Source: Corythucha ciliata (Eukaryota > Arthropoda > Insecta > Hemiptera > Tingidae). From it: a stretch of DNA of 64,000 nt. A program made the position numbers and the translations under genes. Under the pieces are notes generated by a model. That model made no database searches. It was given only the letters and a program-made list of their open reading frames with translations, and was not told the origin of the DNA. The first letter of the stretch is position 1, and each line of letters begins with the position of its first letter. The stretch lies in the NCBI GenBank assembly GCA_038030265.1, contig CM075940.1, positions 14,136,001 to 14,200,000 of the forward strand, read 5' to 3'. Shown one piece after another: positions 13,866-24,945 of the stretch.

Positions 13866-14379
13866 TCACGCTAGAAAAGGGGGGGGGGGAGACGGTCGCT
13901 ACTATGAACTTACTTGTTCTTTCTGGGAAGTTAAAAATGAGGGAAATGAATCAGTAAATTTTTTGGTGCAAGGGATTTAGCAGCTTTCAACGATGACTAG
14001 CGCGCATCCAGATGTAAAAATTGACCCACCTCCCTCAAATCATAAGAAAAACAGAAGCAAGAAAAATTAATGAACCTAATAAATTGTTAATGCCTCCCCT
14101 TACCATCAACCCCCTTCATAATCAACAGCCTCCTGCCTCTCACTTCCCAATTTCCTACCCATAGATACACGTAGATACACAGGATTGACCGGCCGCGTGG
14201 CCCGGGTCACTGGGAATACATCTGCCCTTCTTTTTGCATAATTTTATGGCAATACATTCCCACATAATATAACTACTATAAAGGATGTAGCCATAGTTGC
14301 CAACACCGTCAATTACACCCCGTAAAGAATTATCGTTGACCAACAGGTTCAGCCAAGGAACTTGAAAAATTTAGTGCTA

Positions 14380-14880
14380 AAAATTTTCAATACTAAAAAT
14401 AGCTATTCCAACCGTAAAGATGGATAAACAGACTATGATTCGCGCCAAAAAAAAAAATGCCAAACCTGACGATTCGCGCTTTGACAATGGCTAAACTAAC
14501 TATTTTCTGGCGATTTTTACTCTATAAATGGCCAGTCTGACTTGCACTCAGGAAGTGACTAAACTGACTCTAAGCGTCCTGAAAAAGGCCAAACTAACTG
14601 CGCGTCTAAAAAATGGCAAAAATGACGATTCGTACCTTGAAAATTTCTCAGCATTTAACGATTCCTGGCCTGACAATGGTAAAATCGACCATTCTCGCGC
14701 CGAAAATGGCCAACCTGAACGTTCGCTTAACATGGCTCAATACTGACTATTTGCGCTTTACCTCAACGGACTATTCATGCCCGAAAACTGGTTAAAATGA
14801 CCATTCGCGCCGAAAAATGGCAAAATTGAAGATTTGAGGCAATTAAACGCGGCCTTCTAAGATGGCTAAACTGACAATTT
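14380..14880 (+). repeat. Family B degenerate tandem array
   Basis: Roughly 15 imperfect units of GAAAATGGCCAAACTGAC plus (A/C)(A/G)ATTCGCGCC, in the orientation opposite to 7,680-8,460. Small ORFs here arise from the repeat period. Confidence 0.85.
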
Positions 14881-14975
14881 GTGACAATCGGATAGACCAA
14901 GTGCTCGGTGAGGAGTAGTTGTTCTCATCGTGGGCAGGTGTATTCAAGTCACATGACTGCTTCACATTTGCGTGT

Positions 14976-15165
14976 GGTGGAAAAGGTACTATTTGACATT
15001 TTTGGCGTAATTAGCAGCGCATTGGACTAGCATTCCAGGGGTTGCGGGTACAAATCGCGCGCCGGGGAGTCTGTTTTTTCTCGAAGCTCGAATTGTGCGT
15101 GGCTCTGCCCTTTCGCAGTCATGCGAGTAATATCAATTTAATTTCATTAATTTATTACTTTAAAG
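14976..15165 (+). mobile_element. Decayed tRNA-core fold-back element, copy 2
   Basis: Matches the element at 54,572-54,776: GGCGTAATTAGCAGCGC, a 5-bp anticodon-type stem (TTGGA/TCCAG) with loop CTAGCAT, GTTGCGGGTACAAAT, GCCGGGGAG, TTTTTTCTCGAAGCTCGAAT and a right arm (GCCCTT...AATATCAATTTAATT). The T-stem carries a mismatch, the putative anticodon has changed from GGT to AGC, and the left arm barely matches the right one. It looks like an old, inactive copy. Confidence 0.65.
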
Positions 15166-15919
15166 GAATAATAGATACTGCATACAAGCGGAATTTCCAG
15201 GAGATTGAAACGAGTCTTTAAAACACAGGATTGGTACATAAATAAGGCGAGAAAGTGTAATCCGCGTAGTTCACGAGGGTTGGATCGGAAGGAGGTGGTC
15301 GGGATTCGCGAGGAATGACCCGAGCAGCTCCTCCGCCCATAATTGAGGCATTTTTTATCGTGAATTCTTGAGCCGAATTTAGAAACACCCTGGATATCGA
15401 GTGGCATTTGGCGATTTGAGAAATGACCCTCCCCTCTTCCCTACAAATTTTACTCCACAACCGCCTTTGAAGAATATTATTGTGGATCGCGAATCGCTTT
15501 AATGAAAAGAGAGAATGTACCATTCGAATCCCGTCCGAAGTGTTGCGGTTTTTCATTCATTTCCACTTTTTTCCTAGAGAAATGCACAGTTTGCCGATTC
15601 CATACTTCTGTCCATTTCTTTCATTTACCAATAAGATTAAAAATGTAATTAAATTTACTTCTCGATGATGAAATACCGGGTGTTTCTTCTTCACTGGCAC
15701 TGATTTTTCCGAAAACTTGAACGCAACAAGACGAGAGCGACACAGCTATGAACACTGTACGGAAAAAGAGGAAACCATAAAAAAATAAGTTGATGATGTA
15801 GAGTTGAGGAGAAGGGTACACCTTTTTTTTTCTGCTAGGGCACTTTTTGTCGAATTAAGTGCCTTCAGAGGCCTCTTCCGCTTTCCGTCTCTTAAAAATC
15901 ATATTGGTATTTTTTTTTT

Positions 15920-16085
15920 GCAAGACTTGAAAGAGTCTTGCACAAGACTCTTGTTCTTGCGCAAGACACGTTCACGGAGTCTTGCAGGAAGTCTTGTTCT
16001 TTCTCGGTAAGTCTTGGTCTTGGTATTGCATCCACAATCAAGTATTGTTCTTGTTGCAAGGGTCTTGCGAGACTGCAAGAACCAA
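15920..16085. repeat. TCTTG/CAAGA-rich dispersed repeat, copy 2
   Basis: Many CAAGACT/AGTCTTG words in both orientations, for example CAAGACTTGAAAGAGTCTTG and ATTGCATCCACAATCAAG. It shares GCATCCACAATC-type and TCTTGGTCTTGG phrases with 13,790-13,865. The mixed orientation makes it prone to hairpins. Confidence 0.6.
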
Positions 16086-16089
16086 TATC

Positions 16090-19000
16090 ATTCTTGCTCA
16101 TCACTAAGTGACCATCTTAGAATGCAATTATCCGTCTTTTAAAGCGGCGGAAGCTAAAGGATTTTTCCAAAAACCCAGCCTTATCTGTTGCCACTAACTA
16201 ATTTCTTGTATACACTTACTAAAATCAGAATATGGGCTTCTCTAACGTATTAAAAACTTAAAACCTTTTATCGCTGCTAGGAAGGGAATAGACCATTTTG
16301 CCAAGCACTGTGTCTCCGGTAGCGAAGAATCACGTCTTGGATGTGTAATTGAGTCTAACGACACTTCGTATACCTTTTAAAACCCAATTATAAGGATTTA
16401 AATTGACCCGAATAGACGAGCCTCTTTTCCACGCTTTTAGGTAATTTGAACTACTTATGAAGCGGAGTTTCTTCTATGGCGAAACGAATTTCAAAGCCTG
16501 AAGTTGAGGGGTGGGAGCCAGAGGGCTTAGGGCAGACAGAAAACCTCCCGAAGCTCCCTCTCAGCAGGTCCCTAGAAGGGAATCATGCAATTTGATAATT
16601 AATGAATATTTGACCCCACTTCTTATGGGCTCGAACAGCATCGTTTGAAGTAATTAAAACTAATGAACGAGAGCTCACCCCACTTGACTCCGACACCAAA
16701 ACTATATAGACACTAGAATAGTGCAACAATCAACAGAAGGAAATGTGTTAATGTTTCACCTTTGGAAATAGTATAGGGTAGCGAATACAGAAGTGGCGGG
16801 GTTTTATTCACATATTGTTGAATTGCAAATGAGGGTGCGAGAGTTGATGCTTCCCTCCAGCTTCCAATCTCTTGAGCTTTCACTGCAGGTGAATTGAAGT
16901 GCTTTACCGTGGGACTGATTTGTTGGGTAAAGGGGATGCTTCAGATGGAAACGTTTAAAACGGCGGAGTAGTATGTGTTGCGAAGAGGGTAGGGGAGTGA
17001 GAGAAAAAAAAATAATAAAAGAATTAATTTGCCTGATGAACTGGTATATTGCTTTTTGCAAAGAGGAATGGCTCCTAGAATGGTACTTTATTAGCAACAT
17101 TGGTGTTCTGGAGGCGTGGTTCTCTGAAAAGAGAGTGAAATAACTCATGCTGGTGCTAATGTGGGAAAAAGAGAGAATAAAGGTCAGTTGAAATGACGTA
17201 ATAGAAAGCAGTAGAAATAACGAACGAATCCTCGTGAAAAGTAGAAATAAAACATGAATGCACGTTCTCCTGTTTCAAGTGGTCTACTTTGAGAGGAAAA
17301 TTGTTCTTTTTACCTTAGAAATTTAAACTAAAATTTACGTGCTTTAAAAATATTCGTTGACTTGACACCAAAGTCGAAGGCGGGCGAAACTGACATTTCA
17401 ATGCCGCTCGACTCAACTAACCGAACATCACTCGCTTATACCTCTACTTCAGAGAATAGTTATTGAATGAATCAATTGAATACGAATACAAATACTCAAC
17501 CTCATTCACGTAAATTAATATGATCAAAGAGAGCCGAGGGAAAACAATATTCACGTGATTTCGAAACAGAATTGTTTATATGATGAAACAGAGGAATTTA
17601 AATGAGGAAGAATGGGAGGGGGAATATAGTAGTTCAATGGCTATTTTTTATTCATCACTCCAGCCCACATCTTCTGGGACATAAATGGAGCACGTACGTA
17701 TTGAAGGAGTAGCTCTAAAACTTTATGAGAGCTGCCCTAGGTGTAGGACCCTTCCTATCTATCTCATCTCTCTCAAAGCTTTCAGCCACATCATTGACCA
17801 AAAGGATGATTGTCAGAAGCAAAACCCCAACTAAGCCTCAATCCATTCAACTCACCGAATAAAAGCTATTCATTTTTTTATAGAAGCATACATTTTAGAG
17901 TTTTTTTTTGTGAAATGCATTAAAATTAAAATGTAAATCTTCCTTTCGTTTAACTGAAATATATATTTTGTAACCTCTGAACTTCACCCCATGATGACAA
18001 TGGATCAATTTGTTATTGGTATTCCTTACTTTGTCATGCCTGATCCCGCTTCAATGGCAACAGGAGAATTTTAAGCTGTCCTTTGATCAAAACAGTCAAT
18101 AAACCCTTCCTGACCCGCCAGAATATCCATTCAATTGGATTTTTAATGTTATCGGCCATGCTCTGTGCCACACTCGTACTAAAGTGGATGTTCGTGAAAA
18201 CAAAGAGAGAATAAACTGATTAAATTTTAATAAAAGGCATTTTACGATAAAAATTGAAAGGGCCAGGGTTTTAATTTAGCTTGTTTTCCTCGGTCCTTCC
18301 GTGCCCTAGTTCAGCGCTGAAACCATGGACACTGATTACGAGTTAATTTAATGACCCTTTTGGGAATCATTCATCACACGTGAAAACTTTAACTGACCAA
18401 GGCCTTATTAAGCCTCTTCTAGATTAGTACGGGGGGGGGGGGGTTGGATTATGAAATTTATTAGCGTTCCGAAGTGTTCTTTCTTTTTGAGAAGAATCAT
18501 CTAATTACAACCCCCGTCCTTCTCTATTCTTGGACGTCCTGGGGGGAATTCCATCTGCTTTAAGAAGCAAGGAAGTTGGAGTGATGAGGGTGGGATTTTC
18601 AATATCTTCCAAAGATAAGCTTTCGATAAGATAGTATGAACGCATGAAGATGCCTTGCTTTATTAGGTTTTTGTTCGCCCTTCGGTTCGATCTGATTAAA
18701 AAGGTTAAAACGGAAGCATTTCTTTCAATTGTTAACATTTTCCTGGGATTGACCTTATCCGCCGAAAAGGATTTCCGTATATAGGAGGATTTTCTCATAA
18801 CTAAATATTTTATGCGTTATCCCGTGATACTGCTAAATAAAACCCATAGGTTCACCCTGCGAATTGAATTGAACCCATCGACCAGACGGGTTGCGATTGG
18901 AATAGTTATCCAGTCAGAACTTGACTTCCTAATGGAGAAATGACAAGTTTCTAAGGCAGCAGGTTAGTTACAGCAGGGGTCCAATGAGGAAGATTCACAA

Positions 19001-21500
19001 TTTCCCAAATTATAATATTTTCATTTTATTGGATGTCTAAGAATAAATGTAGTGCTATACTGTGCTAAAGACGTTGCTGTCCATTAAATCACGATCAGGA
19101 AAATTAAGGTTGAGCGAAAAAGCTTGTACTTGCATACAGTGGAATTCCCCATAGGAATCTCCAAAAGTTCGGCGCCTGTGACGTCAGTCAGGCACCATAA
19201 CGTTTGAAAAAGCCTAAATACTAAATAAAGCGTTCGCGTGTAAGGTCCGTATACAAAATGAACCTCCGCGAAAAGAATGAACGATTTATTTCACTACGGA
19301 GAAACGAAAAAAAAAAAAAAAACTACCAACGGTGAAAAAATCCGGCTATACTTCAATTAAGCTGATAGCCCTTTGTTAAACGCTTAGTTAACTCTTGTTA
19401 ATAAAAGTGCCTTAAATAATTTCCTCCCCACGATGTGAAAATTTTCTCCGTCTCTTATTTCACCTGCCTCCATCACTTAAAACCCCTTCCCCTTCGCCCA
19501 TCATTCATAACCACTAGGAATCTAATTTTCTGAGCTCAGAGAACGAGCCCGAAAGTAAAATACGCCAAATAATTAATAAATCGTTCACTCCGCCCCTCCT
19601 CGAATACGGACAGACAGTTCACTTGCCAGGCAGTAGTATCCCCCTCAACCAATCAACTCTCTCATCTTTTTAACCGCCCAAAGAAAATCAATCAAAACTT
19701 TAATTCGAAGCTCTAAATCAGGCGAAGCAGCATAGAAAATAGTGAGGGAGGGAGCGGACAAATTAATGAGCGTCGGAGAAAATGTGCTAGCATTGGCTGT
19801 ATTTCATACTTTACTTTTGGCTGTGTTTGCTTTCGCGACCCGCTTCATTTTATTGTTCGTGACCGGGAGTACTTGAGTAAACGTTAGCTAGGAAAACTAG
19901 TGAAGTCAAAACGCCTCCCATTTCAGACAGTAAGATTCATCGTGAAAAGTAAGAATGTTGATTTTGATAGCATTATGTTATGGAAATTTATGCACGCTCG
20001 AAGAGGCCTATGGACGGGATATTTGCGAGTGAAGGGGAGGGAGATGGGATCATTGCTCCAATATCAATGAAAATGTATCTCGGTTAATTGATATTCTAAT
20101 GCACGCACTCATTTGGATATCGCGTAATATACATCAGTGCATTTTGCATTCCAGAGGTATGCTAAAATTTCACATGACAAGTCAAATCAGCTGCCGTTTA
20201 TCATCAAAGTTGATGATATTTACCTTGCGCCCTTTAACTTTCGCGCTCTGTCGAAGCTTCATAATGACTTTGAGCCTATATCACATTGCTTTTGATTCAA
20301 TTAACTGGTTTGAACGCTTGGGGGTTTTCTGCGCAGATAAAAATCACAGATCTCGAGTGAAGATCGTGCCATACACTAACGCCTCGACGAGACGAAATAA
20401 TTTCCATGTTTAGAATCATCATTTCACCCTATTATCTCAGCAATTCGACAATTGTAAGAATTATAGTGGTTCCAACCCAACTGAATGACAAGTGCAGAGC
20501 CAGCCTCCCTGTAAGCCGTGCTCGCACTTGACTGGTGTCGACCGCTCGCGGTGGGAAAGTTTCTGATGATCAGTGGTAGCCACTTGTGATTCACGAACAC
20601 GACCAGGGAGCCTGTGAGAACGGTCGCTGGACGTGGTGCGCTTCGGCTTAGAACAGTTGGGCATTGGGCGATGGATAACTTCGATTTGACATAAATTTAA
20701 TGAGTGGCTAATATCCCGTATCCCCAGAAAGTGATCTCAAATAAAGAACCCATACCTCCCCTGTTATATCCGTGGCAGCTGCTTGATTTAAAATCCCACT
20801 TGTTATACAATTGTGCTGCAGGAAAGCTTCAGTAACAGTACTTTGAGAATGTTACACTAGTTTCAGACAACGAAAGAAAAGAATACTTCAAAATATGGAA
20901 AGAGATTAAATCCGCCTATCCGAGATGAAAAACGCCTTCGGAGGAAGCTTCGAACAAGCTGAAGAGTACATCCAACTCACGCGACACTGTCGTTGACAGG
21001 AGAGCTCTACTGATCACTTTCTACCCCCTCCCACTAACTCCAGTCAGGACTGACAAGGCCCGTAGAAACTTACAAATTAATTAAAACTGAGATTTCCATT
21101 AAAGAAGGAAAGATCCAAGACAGTGTTCACGTAGTGGGCTCGCTTTCAATAAGTTCAAAATTAATTGCCTTCACTTAAAAACACACGCACACGCACTAAA
21201 AACTTTAAAATGAAAACGCGTATTATGCGGAGGGTTAAGGTGCACATTGTGCAGGAAAATGAAAGGAAAAATCTTTCCTGAGGAACCCTTGTGATACACA
21301 CTAAATTAAAAGAAAGTTTAACGTGGCTGAATAAAACTTGGAGTTACTTTCCGTTTGAGTTTGACTCGTAAAAAAACAAAAAAAACTCCCCCCTTGGGTA
21401 ACCAGGTGCCTCTCATAAGCTTAGTTTTTGGAAAAGCTTCAATAAATTAACGACTTGAGAAAGAAAAATGAAGACAGTTAAAAGTTGAAGAAATGAAAAA
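16090..21500. other. Gene-free stretch, probably intron of the Fat-like gene
   Basis: It lies just downstream of the Fat-like donor on the minus strand. I looked on that strand for cadherin hallmarks (DxNDNxP, LDxE, AxDxG) and found none. It contains a G13 tract at 18,431-18,443 and a poly-A run near 19,308. A GC-richer island at 20,461-20,664 has an unrecognised 67-aa minus-strand ORF. Confidence 0.6.
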
Positions 21501-21508
21501 AATCCTAC
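21501..21508 (-). other. 5' splice donor after the Fat-like exon
   Basis: The minus strand reads GAAG followed by GTAGGAT. Cadherin homology stops exactly here: FSIDSEG is followed by a non-cadherin tail (RIFFISS...) before a stop codon at 21,447. The GT at 21,508-21,507 gives a phase 1 intron. From memory, vertebrate FAT1 also puts its start codon and first ~10 cadherin repeats in one large exon ending at about the same point in repeat 10. Confidence 0.85.
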
Positions 21509-24500
21509 CTTCAGAGTCGATTGAAAAGTAGCCAAGGCCATCGCCAGCTATGATCGAGTAGCCGACGCGAGAGTCGTCGCTGTTAGGGGGATCAGCGTCG
21601 GTCGCTTTAACTGTCGTAACGAGAGACCCGACCGGTTCATTCTCCATGACCGAAGCGGCGAGAACAAAATCCGGAAACACTGGAGCGTTCAGATTCTCAT
21701 TCACGTCGACTACTTCGACAACAAGGGACACTTCGGACGAGAGAGGCGATGGACCTTTGTCAGTGGCTCGAACGGTCAACGAATGGACTTGACGGTCTTC
21801 GAAATCCAACGGTTGATCGATACGAATGGTTCCAGTGAGAGCGTCGATGACGAAAGCGCTGCCCTCATCGGTTTGACTGTGTAACGAATAACGGATGTCA
21901 CCTCCGGACCCTAAATCCGGATCAACAGCGCTTATGATAGCGACGACACTTCCAATAGGAACGTCTTCCCGAGCCTTAACGGAGTAAGTTGACAATGAAA
22001 ATGTGGGCGCATTGTCATTAACATCATCCACGATTATTCGGACAACAGCGTCAGAATGAAGAGCTGACGGTGAATGAACATTGGAGGCGCAATCAGTCGC
22101 TCTGATGACGAGTTCATACAGTTCCTGTCGTTCCCGGTCCAATGGGGCTGCTATCGATAGAACGCCCGTCTTGGGGTCTACGCTAAAATCGTCAGTGTCT
22201 GTAAGGAGACTGTACACTATTTTAGCGTTATCACCTTCGTCCAAATCCGTGGCATTCACTTTGAATATTGTTGATCCATTGTAAGCGTTTTCAGTCACTC
22301 GGAAACTAGCTAGGGCGCTTTTAAATTTGGGGGCATTATCATTAACGTCCAACACAGTAACAGGAAGAATTTTAGATATTGATTTTTGAGGTTTACCCAA
22401 GTCAAAAACTGTTATGTTAAGCAAGTACTCAGTTTCTCGCTCGCGATCGAGATAACCAATCACTTTTAGCTCTCCGCTGTCAGGATCAAGCCTAAAAACC
22501 GAATCATTGTCTCCTGAGGATATGGCGAAAATGAGCTTTCCGTTGTAACCGAGATCACGATCCCTGGCTCTGATTCGTATAAGAGTCGATCCAATGGGGA
22601 TAGACTCGTTGACTGGGATGTTGACTGGGAAGTTGATAAATTCAGGAGGGTGAACGTTTTCACCGTAGCGACTGGGCATCATAGCGAAATCCTCCTGTTC
22701 TCCATGACTCGGTGTATTACTTTTGTCCGAAGCCGCTAAAATTTCAGTGAGTCTCTTGGCGACTCCAGTGTCCTTGCACTCGAAACCCTGCGTATCATCC
22801 AATAGATCAGGCCGAGTCGAAGATCTTTTGTTGTTGACAAGTTTAATGACGATTCGCAGCGTGTCAGCAAAATGAGTTCCATCGGTGGATGTGACGTTCA
22901 ACTCCCTTTCATTAACGCCGACGTCAGTCAAATCACATGTGACCATGAGTATACCCGCGGCTGAGTCAAGAGAGAAACAGTTGTCTTCGTTGCCACTGAC
23001 AATTCTGTATACAATCATGTTTCCTGAGTCAAAATCTATGGCTGAGAGGGTCATTATTTCTGTGCCGATGGGAACAAATCGGGAGACCTGACCGACGCAA
23101 TCAATTTTTTCAAATTGAGGCCTATTGTCATTTATATCTTTCACGCGTATTTTTAGCTGAGTCTCAGTTTGGCGCCTGTAAGGTAACCCCCAGTCGGATG
23201 CACGTATCCTTAAAATATAGACGCGCCGCATTGACTCGTAATCTAAAACCTGAGTCGTTCTAACCACTCCAGTGAAATGATCAATTTCAAACGGGACCGA
23301 GTTCAAATTCGCAATGCTGTATGATATGTAGGCGTTTTCACCAGAGTCTTTATCTTTGGCGACCATTTTGGTCACAGTTGTACCGGCGGCCTCGTTCTCG
23401 GGTACCGCCACTTCCATGTCCACCGTCTCAAATAGTGGATCATTGTCGTTAGTGTCAGTGATGGTGACTTTTATTTTGGCGGAAGATTGTTTTCTCGTGC
23501 CAGTGTTCCCTTGGTCGATGGCTGTGACCGTGAGCGTGTAGAATGATTTAGTCTCCGCGTCCATCATTCGATTAGTGTACAGCATGCCGGTGTCTGGATT
23601 TATTCGAAACTCGTCACCCTCGTTGCCTCCGACGATTTCCAAATAGGTTTGAGAGTTTTTACCTTGATCAGCATCCGTAACTTTTAAACGAATTATCGGG
23701 GAATTCAAAGGGGCGGTCTCAGGAACGTCCACTTCGTATATTTCTCGATCGAAAATGGGAACATTGTCGTTCAAATCGGCTAAAAACACAGGCACAGATT
23801 TGTATGTTTGTCTCGGCGGTATACCACGGTCCACCGCTCTCAGTGTGAGATTGTACCCGTGAGGAGCTGTCTCTCGATCTAAAAGTTTTAAAACTTGGAT
23901 GTTGAACTCGGCGATCTTATTATTCTCAGCAACTCCTGATTTGATCCTGAAATGGCCATCAGGATCTCCATCAACGATGTCCAAGCTTCTAATTTGACCG
24001 TGGATACCTTCGTCCAAATCGATCACTCGTACAATGGCGTAAATATCAGCGTTTGAGTTTTCAGCAATGTCAGGCAAATGTTGAACAGTTATTTCTGGGG
24101 AGTGTAAATTGACTTGTTTCACCATGATGGTGACGCTAGCAGTGCTTAATTTTCCGTGGTTTTTCAACGAAGTTCCTCGATCTTGAGCCAGAACTGTCAG
24201 CCTGTGAGCTGGGCCCTCGGAGTATCTGAGGGGACGCGTGAGACTCACAACACCCGAACTGGGATGAATGGCGAACTGCTCCGTCATCTCTTTGAAACTA
24301 TAATAAATCTCACCGTTTCGCCCTAAATCAGCATCCTCCGCCGAAACTCGAATGATGCTCCGATGAAGAGGCATGTCTTCTGGAACCACCTCTTCATACT
24401 CAGTCGGGTAAAAGAGTGGATTCAAATCATTGGCGTCGAGAACGCGCACGACGACCGTCGTCTCCGCTTCGGCGAGCGGCGCTTTTTTACCATCACGCTT

Positions 24501-24875
24501 CGACGCGAACGCTTTAACATTTAGAACGTACTTGTCTTTCCGCTCCCGATTTAAAACGTCCACATTGCCCGTCCGAGTTCGAATTAACAGAAACCAAAAG
24601 TCACCAACGAGTCGCTCTTCCGCCTTGAAAAACTTGTCTTTGTCGCCCGACACTATTTTAAATCGCACGTCAAGATCTTCGTTTCCTCGGAATATGCCCA
24701 TTTTTTCTTGCATAGTGACAAACGTCTTCCCCGCCGAATTCTCGGGTATCGTCACATTGTACAGACTCTGAGTGAACCTGAAATCCCTCAGGAATCTTTC
24801 GTCGCCAGCGAGAGTCAAATGGGCCTCGTGCCCAATTAGCCCGATCACAGCTAGCAGGAGCCATCTTGAATCCAT
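21509..24875 (-). CDS. kug: Fat-like giant protocadherin, first coding exon (partial)
   Basis: This exon encodes the N-terminal 1,122 residues of a very large type I membrane cadherin of the Fat-like (FAT1/2/3; Drosophila kugelei/Fat2) group. In those families it acts in planar polarity, actin organisation and cell adhesion. Seen: the Met at 24,875 has a strong context (A at -3, G at +4) and is followed by a hydrophobic signal peptide (residues 5-22, likely cleaved near 23-24). Nine cadherin repeats follow, at about 30-155, 156-262, 263-375, 376-482, 483-588, 589-746, 747-851, 852-959 and 960-1067, plus the start of a tenth. Calcium motifs of DxNDN type close repeats 3, 4, 5, 7 and 8; variants close 1 (DANDLNP) and 9 (DVNENLNAP); repeats 2 and 6 lack it. 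Eight N-glycosylation sequons are visible (N40, 342, 660, 756, 790, 820, 866, 874). The exon stops after the first base of a Gly codon (phase 1). Repeat 1 (MGIFRG, RFKIVSGD, FKAEE, GDFWFL, LNRE) matches FAT1-3 and kug rather than the FAT4/ft class. Transmembrane and intracellular parts lie outside the window. Confidence 0.95.
22638..23111 (-). other. Divergent cadherin repeat 6 with Cys pairs and linker insertion
   Basis: This sub-region of the Fat-like exon covers residues 589-746. It starts like a cadherin repeat (IGTEIMTLSAIDFDSG, YRIVSGNEDNCFSL) but has no DxNDN calcium motif at its end. About 65 residues (681-745, including FECKDTGVAKRLTEIL) are inserted before HPPEF. Four of the five cysteines in the whole exon product lie here (C593, C633, C647, C700), which suggests two disulfides. 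I infer a calcium-free, disulfide-stabilised joint; a comparable segment probably exists in vertebrate FAT1-3. Confidence 0.7.
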
Positions 24876-24922
24876 TCTTCTCGTCAAACCTCCCGACTCA
24901 TTTTCGGTAGTTCTCACATTAT
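24876..24922 (-). promoter_or_regulatory. 5' UTR portion of the Fat-like exon with a start-stop uORF
   Basis: These 47 bases lie between the inferred 3' splice site and the main ATG. They contain ATGTGA at 24,919-24,914, an AUG followed immediately by a stop, out of frame with the main ORF. Minimal start-stop uORFs of this kind are known in other genes to hold initiating ribosomes and lower translation of the main ORF; here that role is inferred. An in-frame Met further upstream (24,941) lies before the acceptor AG and is therefore intronic. Confidence 0.6.
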
Positions 24923-24945
24923 CTGAAACACGTAAAAACAAATTA
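24923..24945 (-). other. 3' splice acceptor of the preceding intron
   Basis: Read on the minus strand, the sequence is T-rich and ends TTTTTACGTGTTTCAG directly before ATAATGTG, a clear pyrimidine-tract-plus-CAG acceptor. A second, longer T-run lies about 30 bases further upstream. It implies a separate non-coding first exon at higher coordinates, which I could not locate. Confidence 0.8.

Noticed and set aside
14155..14343. Minus-strand ORF beginning MVNDN, resembling a cadherin calcium motif
   Set aside because: The context lacks the xPxF and preceding strand residues of a cadherin repeat; chance match.
16804..17148. 114-aa minus-strand ORF
   Set aside because: No recognised motif, composition typical of chance AT-rich ORFs, and no splice or promoter context.
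20461..20664. GC-richer island with a 67-aa minus-strand ORF, considered as an exon
   Set aside because: No family resemblance, no cadherin motif and no clear splice signals. A partial CAGCCTCCCTG/CAGGGAGCCTG inverted pair suggests a repeat instead.
21447..21508. ORF tail after FSIDSEG (RIFFISS... to stop)
   Set aside because: It lies beyond a good splice donor, has no cadherin similarity, and the family continues for thousands of residues.
24876..24941. 22-residue N-terminal extension of the Fat-like ORF up to an upstream Met
   Set aside because: It spans a clear 3' splice acceptor (TTTCAG at 24,923), so the upstream Met is intronic, and it would push the signal peptide inwards.
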